A DNA stretch of 64,000 bases, taken from the NCBI RefSeq assembly GCF_001021385.1, contig NZ_CP011773.1, positions 1,736,001-1,800,000 on the forward strand. Reading direction: 5' to 3'. Both the position numbers and the translations under genes were made by a program. Origin of the DNA: Mycobacterium sp. EPa45 (GTDB taxonomy: Bacteria; Actinomycetota; Actinomycetes; Mycobacteriales; Mycobacteriaceae). The notes beneath the pieces are model-generated. The model was not told the origin of the DNA, ran no database searches, and saw only the letters and a list, made by a program, of their open reading frames with translations. Shown piece by piece: positions 34,752-41,492 of this stretch (its first letter is position 1; the number at the start of each line of letters is the position of its first letter).

Positions 34752-35171
34752 TCAGCGGCCGGGCCCGTAGTTGCCGGTCCGGGTGGTGGCGTTGGTGCCG
34801 TTGTCCGCGAATCCTGAGGTGCCCCGGCCCGTGTAGCTGTTGACGTCGCCGACGCCTTGGGTTGCCGTGCCACCAGGGTGGTTGGCGGTGGCGCCGCCGC
34901 TGTAGCTTGACGGGCCGCCCACTCCGAGGGTGGCCATACCCATACCGCCCGGGTGATTGGCGGTCGAACCGCCGGAGTAGCTCGAGGGGCCACCGACACC
35001 GAGTGTCGGTCCGGAGCCTGCGCCGGTCACCGCTCCCGATTCGCCGCCGGCGTGCTCGGATGCCGCGGCGACGGGGGAGCCGCCCAGGGCGATCGCGGCG
35101 AACAACACGGCGCCAATCAGCGTCAGAAGGCGAATCGGACTGTGTTTGAGGTCATTTCGTGTCTGATCCAT
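34752..35171 (-). CDS. Secreted Gly/Ser-rich repeat protein
   Basis: A 139-residue protein with a signal peptide (IRLLTLIGAVLFAAIAL, cleavage likely near VAAAS, about residue 37). The mature part is almost entirely low-complexity, with two tandem copies of a 25-residue unit (TLGVGGPSSYSGG … NHPGG) followed by a degenerate third (VGDVNSYTGRG). It lacks cysteines and any enzyme motif. No family is recognised. Its position between uvrD2 and tpx differs from the M. tuberculosis order, so it may be lineage-specific. Confidence 0.75.
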   Translation of the reverse strand: MDQTRNDLKHSPIRLLTLIGAVLFAAIALGGSPVAAASEHAGGESGAVTGAGSGPTLGVGGPSSYSGGSTANHPGGMGMATLGVGGPSSYSGGATANHPGGTATQGVGDVNSYTGRGTSGFADNGTNATTRTGNYGPGR

Positions 35172-35225
35172 GCCTCAAGCATGGATGCGGGATCCGCCCG
35201 GGTCACGAGACTCATAGTGAACACA

Positions 35226-35266
35226 AAAGTGGCACCGACCCCGGCGGAGAGCCGGAGCCGGTGCCA
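35226..35266 (-). terminator. Intrinsic terminator downstream of tpx
   Basis: On the minus strand a GC-rich hairpin (TGGCACCG … CGGTGCCA with inner pairs) is followed by CTTTTGTGTT. It starts 15 bases beyond the tpx stop codon and separates tpx from the repeat-protein gene. Confidence 0.78.
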
Positions 35267-35280
35267 ACCGTCGGGGTGAT

Positions 35281-35778
35281 TCAGGCGTTCACCGCGGCCA
35301 GCGCGGCGTCGTAGTCGGGCTCCTGGACGATCTCGGGAACGAGCTCGGTATAGACGACCTTGCCATCGGCGCCGATCACGACGACGGCCCGGCCGAGCAG
35401 CCCCGCCATCGGTCCGTCGACGAGCGTGATGCCGTAGTCCTCACCGAAGCTGCTGCGGAAAGCCGAGGCAGATGTGACGTTCTCGATGCCTTCGGCGCCG
35501 CAGAACCGGCTCTGTGCGAACGGCAGGTCCTTCGACACGTTCACGACGGTCACGCCACCGGCGCCGACACGCTCGTTGAACTGCCGGACGCTGGCAGCGC
35601 AAATTCCGGTGTCGATGGACGGAAAGATGTTGAGCACCACAGCCTTTCCGCTGAACTGGCCGCTCTCAACGTTGCCGAGATCGGTGCCGGTCAGCTCGAA
35701 GGCGGGAGCCTGGTCGCCGACGGCGGGCAGCTCTCCGACGGTGTTGATGGGGTTTCCCTTGAGGGTTATCTGTGCCAT
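35281..35778 (-). CDS. tpx: Thiol peroxidase Tpx
   Basis: A 165-residue atypical 2-Cys peroxiredoxin, reduced by thioredoxin, that removes hydroperoxides and peroxynitrite. The peroxidatic cysteine is Cys60 (SIDTGICAASVRQF) and the resolving cysteine is Cys93 (SRFCGAEG), at the standard positions. The length is typical. A 12-bp inverted repeat with one mismatch lies immediately upstream (35791–35817), and an intrinsic terminator follows. It is apparently monocistronic and divergent from the whiB7 leader. Confidence 0.96.
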   Translation of the reverse strand: MAQITLKGNPINTVGELPAVGDQAPAFELTGTDLGNVESGQFSGKAVVLNIFPSIDTGICAASVRQFNERVGAGGVTVVNVSKDLPFAQSRFCGAEGIENVTSASAFRSSFGEDYGITLVDGPMAGLLGRAVVVIGADGKVVYTELVPEIVQEPDYDAALAAVNA

Positions 35779-35790
35779 AGGAATTAGTTT

Positions 35791-35817
35791 CTCAGGAGCG
35801 GCGTTGCCGCTTCTGAG
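35791..35817 (-). repeat. Inverted repeat in the tpx 5′ leader
   Basis: CTCAGGAGCGGC – GTT – GCCGCTTCTGAG forms a 12-bp stem with a single mismatch and a 3-base loop, ending 13 bases before the tpx ATG. As DNA it could be an operator. As RNA it would form a hairpin just upstream of the ribosome-binding region. No T run follows, so it is not a conventional terminator. Confidence 0.6.
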
Positions 35818-35906
35818 CGGGTCAGCCGATATGCGACAAGGCCTCCGCGTGCGTTCACTCCCGGCACGGGTCCGAGAGGTCCGACGAGGTCAAAACCGCA
35901 GGTCAG

Positions 35907-35944
35907 AAAATCGCTTGTGGCGAAATCGTGTTAGGGTTTAGCCT
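35907..35944 (+). promoter_or_regulatory. whiB7 promoter with AT-rich WhiB7 recognition element
   Basis: AAAATCGC immediately precedes a -35-like TTGTGG (35915–35920), and 18 bases later TAGCCT (35939–35944) forms the -10. An A/T-rich element just upstream of the -35 is the known WhiB7-responsive promoter signature, where the AT-hook binds while WhiB7 contacts SigA. Position and architecture fit autoregulation of whiB7. Transcription would begin near 35951, giving a leader of about 390 bases. Confidence 0.75.
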
Positions 35945-36008
35945 CTAAAAACGAAATCCTGTGCCGATCGATGGCTACAGGGCGGCATGACGAGAGGAGG
36001 GGCCGACG

Positions 36009-36206
36009 ATGATCAGCAGCACTACGGACTTTGGCGTAGCTGGCATGGCGCATCGTGCGTGGTCCTTCCGTGCCGTCACGGCGACCACCGCGCATCAGGC
36101 TAATGGTGCCCATGCCGTCGGCGCAGCCGCCGCCATTTCGGCGCAGCCCAAGCGTCGCGCCAACGCCGCCCCGACGATCGCGTCCGTGGACAGGAGCTTC
36201 ATCTAG
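36009..36206 (+). CDS. Upstream ORF in the whiB7 leader
   Basis: A 65-codon open frame with a strong Shine-Dalgarno (GAGGAGGGG) 7 bases before its ATG. The peptide starts MISSTTDFGVAG and is Ala/Arg-rich later. In actinobacteria the whiB7/wblC leader contains a uORF whose slow translation under ribosome-targeting antibiotics prevents attenuation and so induces whiB7. The stop lies 26 bases before the attenuator stem, the spacing expected for translation-coupled antitermination. The peptide itself probably has no cellular function. Confidence 0.72.
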   Translation: MISSTTDFGVAGMAHRAWSFRAVTATTAHQANGAHAVGAAAAISAQPKRRANAAPTIASVDRSFI

Positions 36207-36231
36207 GAAAGCTCCCAGACGACAGCCAACT

Positions 36232-36274
36232 GGCCACGGACCCGAAGTCACAAGGATCCGTGGCCTTTGTGTTT
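36232..36274 (+). terminator. whiB7 leader attenuator (intrinsic terminator)
   Basis: GGCCACGGA … TCCGTGGCC form a 9-bp perfect stem (extendable inward with CCC/GGA) and are followed by TTTGTGTTT. The hairpin is located between the uORF stop and the whiB7 start, so transcription stops there unless the leader folds differently. Its location matches the known riboregulated attenuator of whiB7. Confidence 0.85.
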
Positions 36275-36343
36275 CCACCCGACTCCTGGCCCGGATCCCT
36301 CGAAAGAGAACAGCCATTCGACCAGGAAGCAGGTGAGCGAGAC

Positions 36344-36613
36344 ATGTCGACATCGACAGTCCGCCAAGAGAAGCTGCCGGTGTTGCCGTGCCACGTCGGG
36401 AATCCCGACTTGTGGTTCGCCGAGAGTCCCATGGATCTGGAGCGCGCGAAGGTGCTCTGCGGGGAATGTCCGATCCGGCGGCAATGCCTTGCCGCCGCGC
36501 TGGACCGCGGCGAGCCGTGGGGAGTTTGGGGCGGCGAGATCATCGAACGCGGCAGCATCGTGGCGCGCAAGCGGCCACGGGGGCGTCCGCGCAAGGACGT
36601 GATCGCGGCCTAG
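36344..36613 (+). CDS. whiB7: Transcriptional regulator WhiB7
   Basis: An 89-residue iron–sulfur WhiB protein with cysteines 16, 39, 42 and 48, the EPWGVWGG turn (57–64) and a C-terminal AT-hook (RGRPRK, 79–84) diagnostic of WhiB7. It activates intrinsic resistance genes (efflux pumps, erm, eis-type genes) in response to translation inhibitors and redox stress. The ATG at 36344 gives the family N-terminus (MSTSTVRQEKLPVLPC). The long leader upstream holds the promoter, uORF and attenuator. A hairpin at the 3′ side separates it from the convergent ABC1 kinase gene. Confidence 0.96.
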   Translation: MSTSTVRQEKLPVLPCHVGNPDLWFAESPMDLERAKVLCGECPIRRQCLAAALDRGEPWGVWGGEIIERGSIVARKRPRGRPRKDVIAA

Positions 36614-36617
36614 CGGG

Positions 36618-36658
36618 GTCGGGCCCGAGCCGGACTAATGCGCCGGTTCGGGCTCGAC
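36618..36658. terminator. Convergent hairpin between whiB7 and the ABC1-kinase gene
   Basis: A 16-bp stem (GTCGGGCCCGAGCCGG with CCGGTTCGGGCTCGAC, two G·U pairs) with a 9-base loop overlaps the end of the opposing gene. There is no T run on either side, so it is at best a weak or factor-assisted terminator. Confidence 0.45.
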
Positions 36659-37960
36659 GAATCCCGGAACGAACTTCGCGGCCAGCTCGCGCGTGGGCAC
36701 GTGGGCGTCGAGCTGGCAGGAGATCGCCACCGTCGACGCGATCACCCGCAGCGGGATCGCCAGCTTGGCCGGCAGGTCCATCGCCCGGGCGGTCTTGATC
36801 TGCTCCGACGAGACGTTCATGTTCGCTGCGGCCATCTTCTGCAGCCACCGGCGGGTGTAGTGGAACACCTCGACCTCGATCGGTTCCACGTACTGGCGCA
36901 GCATGTCGTCGATCTCGCGCACCGAGACCTGCTCGCCCTTCTGAATGAAGCCGACCCGTTCCATCGTGGGCAGCAGCTCGTCGTACTTCTTGTCGCGAGC
37001 CAGCGAGATGATCTGCCCGATCTCGATCGGCAGTCCGTTCGGCAGTGGGCCTACCGCGCCGAAGTCGATGACGCCCATCCGACCGCCGGGCAGCATCATG
37101 AAGTTCCCCGGATGCGCGTCACCGTGGATCATGCCGAGCCGTGCCGGGGCGTCGAAGGTCAGCTCGATAAGCCTTGTGCCACACAGGTCTCGCTCGTCGG
37201 GAGTGCCCTCACGGATGATCTGCGCCATCGGCACGCCGTCGATCCACTCGGTGATCATCACCTTCGGCGAACTGGCGATGACGTGCGGCACCACGAAATG
37301 CGGATGGTCCTGGTAGGCCTTGGCGAAGGCGCGTTGGTTGTCGGCCTCGAGCCGGTAGTCCAGCTCCATCTCGGTGCGTTCGATGAGCTCGTCGACCACG
37401 CCCTCCACGTCGGCGCCCGGCGCGAGCTGCTTGAACACGCTGACCAGGCGCTGCATGGTCTTCAGGTCGGCGCGCAGTGCTTCGTCGGCGCCGGGGTACT
37501 GGATCTTGACCGCGACCTCGCGGCCGTCGGACCACACTCCCTTGTGCACCTGGCCGATGCTGGCCGACGCCACCGGGGTGTCGTCGAACGACTGGAAGCG
37601 CTCACGCCACTTGGTGCCGAGCTGACCGTCGAGCACCCGGTGCACCTTCGCCGCGGGCAGCGGCGGGGCGTCTTTCTGCAGCTTGGTCAGGGCCTCGCGA
37701 TAGGGCTCGCCGAACTCCGGGGGGATGGCGGCTTCCATCACCGACAGCGCCTGGCCCACTTTCATGGCCCCGCCTTTGAGCTCGCCGAGGACGGTGAACA
37801 ACTGATTGGCGGCCTTCTCCAACAGCTCGGCCTGGACCTCGTCTTTCGACTTTCCGGTCAGTCGTTTGCCCAGCCCCAGCGCCGCCCTGCCGGCGAAGCC
37901 GACCGGGATGGTCGCCAGCTTGACGTTGCGGGCCGCGCGGCCTCGCTTGATGTCTGCCAC
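36635..37960 (-). CDS. ABC1/UbiB-like atypical kinase (MABC1, Rv3197-like)
   Basis: A 441-residue atypical protein kinase of the ABC1/AarF family. The family's KxGQ motif is KVGQALSVMEAAIPP, the ATP loop has the alanine-rich ASASIGQVH, and the catalytic region is HGDAHPGNFMMLP followed by VIDFGAVG. In M. tuberculosis Rv3197 lies next to whiB7 and has been connected to macrolide resistance in the WhiB7 regulon. Family members elsewhere support isoprenoid quinone synthesis. The GTG at 37960 (VADIKRGRAARN) aligns with the family start; the ATG at 38014 would add 18 residues overlapping the next gene. Confidence 0.88.
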   Translation of the reverse strand: MADIKRGRAARNVKLATIPVGFAGRAALGLGKRLTGKSKDEVQAELLEKAANQLFTVLGELKGGAMKVGQALSVMEAAIPPEFGEPYREALTKLQKDAPPLPAAKVHRVLDGQLGTKWRERFQSFDDTPVASASIGQVHKGVWSDGREVAVKIQYPGADEALRADLKTMQRLVSVFKQLAPGADVEGVVDELIERTEMELDYRLEADNQRAFAKAYQDHPHFVVPHVIASSPKVMITEWIDGVPMAQIIREGTPDERDLCGTRLIELTFDAPARLGMIHGDAHPGNFMMLPGGRMGVIDFGAVGPLPNGLPIEIGQIISLARDKKYDELLPTMERVGFIQKGEQVSVREIDDMLRQYVEPIEVEVFHYTRRWLQKMAAANMNVSSEQIKTARAMDLPAKLAIPLRVIASTVAISCQLDAHVPTRELAAKFVPGFVEPEPAH

Positions 37961-38003
37961 CAGACCATCATCCCTGACGGCGCCCTCCTGGCAACCATCG
38001 ATG

Positions 38004-38840
38004 TCAGCATTCACAGCGTGGATGCCGTGACCAGCGCCGAGCCGTGATGGTGTTGTTACTCACATCGACCTGCAGGGTGGTATTCAGCGTGGCCGGGGGA
38101 GCGCCGGCCGCCTCTTGTCCGCGCACCGCGGTGATGATGCGCGTGAGCTGTCCCAGGGCGACGGCGGCGGTTGCCAGCACGGTCGGACGGTCGGCGGAGC
38201 CGATCACGTCTCGTAGCTGAGCGGCCAGCGCCGGCCAGGCCCCGTCGCGGTCGGTGCGGTGCAAGTCGGCGCATGCCAGGCAGCTCGTGACGCCGGGGAT
38301 CACCAACGGGCCGACCAGCCCGGCACCGTCGCGGACGCGCACCGGCAGGTGCGGAACGCCAACGGTGTGCAGGTCACGCACCAGCCGGGGATCGGCCACC
38401 AGGTAGTCGGTCAGCACGACCATGTCGGCGGCGGCTGCCGATACCGAGGCACCGGCATGGCTCGTCTGGGCAATCCGCGCCCCGGAACACCGAAGCGCGT
38501 CGACCAGCAGATCCGATAGCGGGCCGACGCCGTGCACCCGGACCGACAGCGCGCGCGAGGCGCTCGTGCGGGTACGGCACCGGACCACACCGCTGCTCAC
38601 CAGCGCGTCGAGCAGTTGATCGAAGTCCTTCGCCAACCCGTGAGAGACGGCCCGCCGCCGCAGTTCGGCCTTGCCGGCGGGAATCTGCATGCCACGCAAC
38701 AGCGAGGCCAACGCCGCCGGCGTCACACCGTCAGGGGGCCGGACCAGCACGGCGCGGCGTGGATCCCAGCCCACCTGCACCACATCGTCGGGTCGCAACA
38801 GCACCGGCATCGCCGGGTCGAGCGCATACAGCCGGCTCAC
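38004..38840 (-). CDS. TOMM cyclodehydratase-like (E1/ThiF-like) protein, Rv3196-like
   Basis: A 278-residue protein related to the ocin-ThiF-like precursor-binding subunit of azoline-forming cyclodehydratases. It has an N-terminal winged-helix-like part, a central Rossmann-like domain (VRVHGVGPLSDLLVDAL), a CxxC pair in TSCLACADLHRTDRD and a C-terminal HPRCEC, matching the four-cysteine zinc site of these proteins. No YcaO partner or precursor peptide is nearby, so its role is unknown. It lies just upstream of the ABC1 kinase (minus strand) and 72 bases downstream of the zinicin-like gene's end. Confidence 0.82.
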   Translation of the reverse strand: MSRLYALDPAMPVLLRPDDVVQVGWDPRRAVLVRPPDGVTPAALASLLRGMQIPAGKAELRRRAVSHGLAKDFDQLLDALVSSGVVRCRTRTSASRALSVRVHGVGPLSDLLVDALRCSGARIAQTSHAGASVSAAAADMVVLTDYLVADPRLVRDLHTVGVPHLPVRVRDGAGLVGPLVIPGVTSCLACADLHRTDRDGAWPALAAQLRDVIGSADRPTVLATAAVALGQLTRIITAVRGQEAAGAPPATLNTTLQVDVSNNTITARRWSRHPRCEC

Positions 38841-38911
38841 ACGCGCACTCTGGCACCACCGCGGTGCCGCGCGTCTTCAGCTATCCACAGGCCCGTCGAA
38901 TCGCCGTCCGC

Positions 38912-40270
38912 TCAGACCTCTTTGTCGTCCTCGCCGGACTCCGTGGACTCCGTCTCCTTCTGGAACTGCTCGATCGCGGAGTCGATGTCCAGGCTGCTGG
39001 TGTCACCGCCGATGATCCGGTCGATGAACCCGGCCGGCTCGTCGAGATCCGCGGAGCTGGGCAGCAGGTCCGGGTGCTGCCAGACACCGTCGCGGGCGTC
39101 GACGCCGACGGCCTCGGTGAGCCGCTCCCACAGCACTGCGGCTTCCCGCATCTTGCGCGGCCGCAGTTCCAGGCCGACGAGCGTCGCGAAGGTCTGCTCG
39201 GCCGGTCCGGCGGTGGCCCGCCGGCGTCGCAGCATCTCCGACAACGCTGCCGTGCCGGGAATGCGGTCGCCGAGAGCGGCCGTCACCACGGTCTGCACCC
39301 AGCCCTCGACCAACGCCAGCAGCGTTTCCAGCCGCTCGAGCGCCGCGGTCTGCTCCGGGGTGGCCTTCGGTTCGAACATGCCCTGGCTGAGCAGCTGTTC
39401 CATGGCGGCGGGATCGCTCAGTGCCGCCGGATTGAAGCCCTGCGCCAGCTCCTCGAGCCCACTCATGTCGATCTTCATGCCCTTGGCGTACGCCTCGACG
39501 GCGTTCAGCAGCTGGCTCGACAACCAGGGGACATGGCTGAACAACCGGTGATGGGCCGCCTCGCGGGCGGCCAGGAACGTCAGGATCTCGCTGCGCGGCT
39601 GCTCGAGTCCTTCGGACAGGGCTTCGATGGCCTCCGGCATCAGTGCCGCCACACCCGTCGGCCCCAGCGGCAGGCCGATGTCGGTGGACGTCAGCACCTC
39701 ACGGGACAACTTCCCGAGGGCCTGACCGAGCTGGGAGCCGAACGCCATGCCGCCCATCTGGGTCATCATCGCCAGCAGCGGACCGGCCATCGCCTTGGCT
39801 TCTTCTGGCAGCGACTGCGCCCACACCGACGAAATCTGTTCGGCCATCGGATCGCACAGCCGCTTCCATCGATCGAGGGTTCCGTCGACCCAGTCGTTGG
39901 GAGTCCAGGCGACAGCTCTTGTCGCCCCGGCGGGCAGCGCGGTCGCGCCGTCGAGCCAGGTGTCGGCCAGGTGCACGGCGTCGGCGATGGCGGTGCTGGT
40001 AGCCGACGGGATCGGCGCGACGAAGCCGATCGAACTCGACGCCAGTTGGCGGGCCACGTCGTAATTGACCGGTCCGGATCCGCCGGCCATCGGATTGCCG
40101 GCGCCGCTGAACATCTGGCCCAGCTTGGTGAAGATCTGGCCGAGGTCGGCCATGTTGAAGTCGCCGCCGGCGAAGCCGAACGGGTCACCGGGGCCGGAGT
40201 TCGGGTCCTTTTTCGGCTTGTCGCGGTCGGGGTCGTCTCCCGCGGAGAAGCCGAAGGGCTGGTCAGACAT
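38912..40270 (-). CDS. Zinicin-like (DUF2342) putative zinc-dependent protein
   Basis: A 452-residue conserved actinobacterial protein (Rv3195-like; also described as an F420-biosynthesis-associated family). A Gly/Asp-rich N-terminus (FGFAGGDF) precedes helical domains. The likely metal site is LAAREAAHHRLF around residue 235, where a degenerate HExxH-like pattern (E-A-A-H-H) occurs with a distant VEGWVQTVV helix. Protease activity is doubtful. It is divergent from the PDZ/Lon protease gene with about 96 bases between. Confidence 0.85.
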   Translation of the reverse strand: MSDQPFGFSAGDDPDRDKPKKDPNSGPGDPFGFAGGDFNMADLGQIFTKLGQMFSGAGNPMAGGSGPVNYDVARQLASSSIGFVAPIPSATSTAIADAVHLADTWLDGATALPAGATRAVAWTPNDWVDGTLDRWKRLCDPMAEQISSVWAQSLPEEAKAMAGPLLAMMTQMGGMAFGSQLGQALGKLSREVLTSTDIGLPLGPTGVAALMPEAIEALSEGLEQPRSEILTFLAAREAAHHRLFSHVPWLSSQLLNAVEAYAKGMKIDMSGLEELAQGFNPAALSDPAAMEQLLSQGMFEPKATPEQTAALERLETLLALVEGWVQTVVTAALGDRIPGTAALSEMLRRRRATAGPAEQTFATLVGLELRPRKMREAAVLWERLTEAVGVDARDGVWQHPDLLPSSADLDEPAGFIDRIIGGDTSSLDIDSAIEQFQKETESTESGEDDKEV

Positions 40271-40366
40271 GTCTCAACCGTACTCATGCTGCGCTGCGGG
40301 CGGGTAACGGGCGATCACGCTGTCAGTGAACCGGGGCGGTGACGGGCTCCGTCTAATGTTGGCGGC

Positions 40367-41389
40367 GTGAACAGGCGGATTCTGACGTTGCTGACGGCGC
40401 TCATGCCGATCGTCGTCTTCGGCGTGCTGCTGGCGGTCGTGACGGTGCCCTATGTGTCGCTGGGCCCCGGGCCGACGTTCGACACGCTCGGCGAGGTCGA
40501 CGGCAAGCCGGTGGTGGCCATCGAGGGCACCGACACCCATCCCACCTCGGGGCACCTGAACATGACCACCGTCGCCCAGCGCGACGGTCTGACGCTCGGG
40601 CAGGCGCTGACGCTGTGGGTGTCGGGTCGGGAGCAGTTGGTGCCGCGGGATCTGGTGTTCCCGCCGGACAAGTCGCGTGAGGACGTCGAGAAGGATCAGG
40701 ACGCCGACTTCAAGCGGTCCGAGGACAGCGCCGAGTACGCGGCGCTGGGGTTTCTGAAGTACCCCTCGGCGGTGCGGGTGGAGAAGGTCAACGACCCCGG
40801 GCCGTCGGCAGGCAAATTGAAGGACGGCGACGCGATCGACGCCGTCGACGGTAAGCCGGTAGCGAACATCGCGGAGTTCACGGCATTGCTGAAGGCCACC
40901 AAGCCGGGCCAGGAGATCGTCATCGACTACCGCCGCAAGAACGCCCCGCCGGGCGTCGCGCGAATCACGTTGGGCAACAACCAGGACCGCGACTACGGCT
41001 ACCTCGGGGTGGCCGTGCTCGACGCGCCGTGGGCTCCGTTCAAGATCGACTTCAACCTGGCCAACATCGGCGGCCCGTCGGCGGGGCTCATGTTCAGCCT
41101 GGCCGTCATCGACAAGCTGACCACCGGTGACCTCAACGGATCGAAGTTCATCGCGGGCACCGGGACGATCAACGCCGACGGCAAGGTGGGCCCGATCGGC
41201 GGCATCACCCACAAGATGCTGGCCGCCCAGGAGGCCGGCGCGAGCGTCTTCCTGGTGCCCGCCGACAATTGCGACGAGGCAAGGTCGATGCGCGACGACG
41301 GAATGGAACTGGTGAAGGTCGACACGTTGACCAGCGCGGTCGATTCCCTGCACACGCTGACCTCCGGCGGGCGTCCGCCCAGCTGCTAG
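40367..41389 (+). CDS. Membrane-anchored PDZ and Lon-like serine protease (Rv3194c-like)
   Basis: A 340-residue protein with an N-terminal membrane helix (LLTALMPIVVFGVLLAVVTV), a central PDZ domain (VEKVNDPGPSAGKLKDGDAI … VDGKPV) and a C-terminal Lon-type S16 protease domain. The catalytic dyad is Ser238 (NIGGPSAGL) and Lys283 (GGITHKMLAA). It resembles the YlbL/SdrC family of extracytoplasmic Lon-like proteases. The GTG at 40367 follows TAATGT (40354–40359) by 7 bases, pointing to a leaderless transcript. The downstream UPF0182 gene follows in the same direction. Confidence 0.92.
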   Translation: MNRRILTLLTALMPIVVFGVLLAVVTVPYVSLGPGPTFDTLGEVDGKPVVAIEGTDTHPTSGHLNMTTVAQRDGLTLGQALTLWVSGREQLVPRDLVFPPDKSREDVEKDQDADFKRSEDSAEYAALGFLKYPSAVRVEKVNDPGPSAGKLKDGDAIDAVDGKPVANIAEFTALLKATKPGQEIVIDYRRKNAPPGVARITLGNNQDRDYGYLGVAVLDAPWAPFKIDFNLANIGGPSAGLMFSLAVIDKLTTGDLNGSKFIAGTGTINADGKVGPIGGITHKMLAAQEAGASVFLVPADNCDEARSMRDDGMELVKVDTLTSAVDSLHTLTSGGRPPSC

Positions 41390-41492
41390 CGCATTGCTGC
41401 AGGACAGCACTGCCCCCCGGATGCGTAGAGTTGTGGCCGTACTGCTGCCTCGGCGCGGCGTGGCCGCCCGACAAGACTCAGGAGCCTGACAG

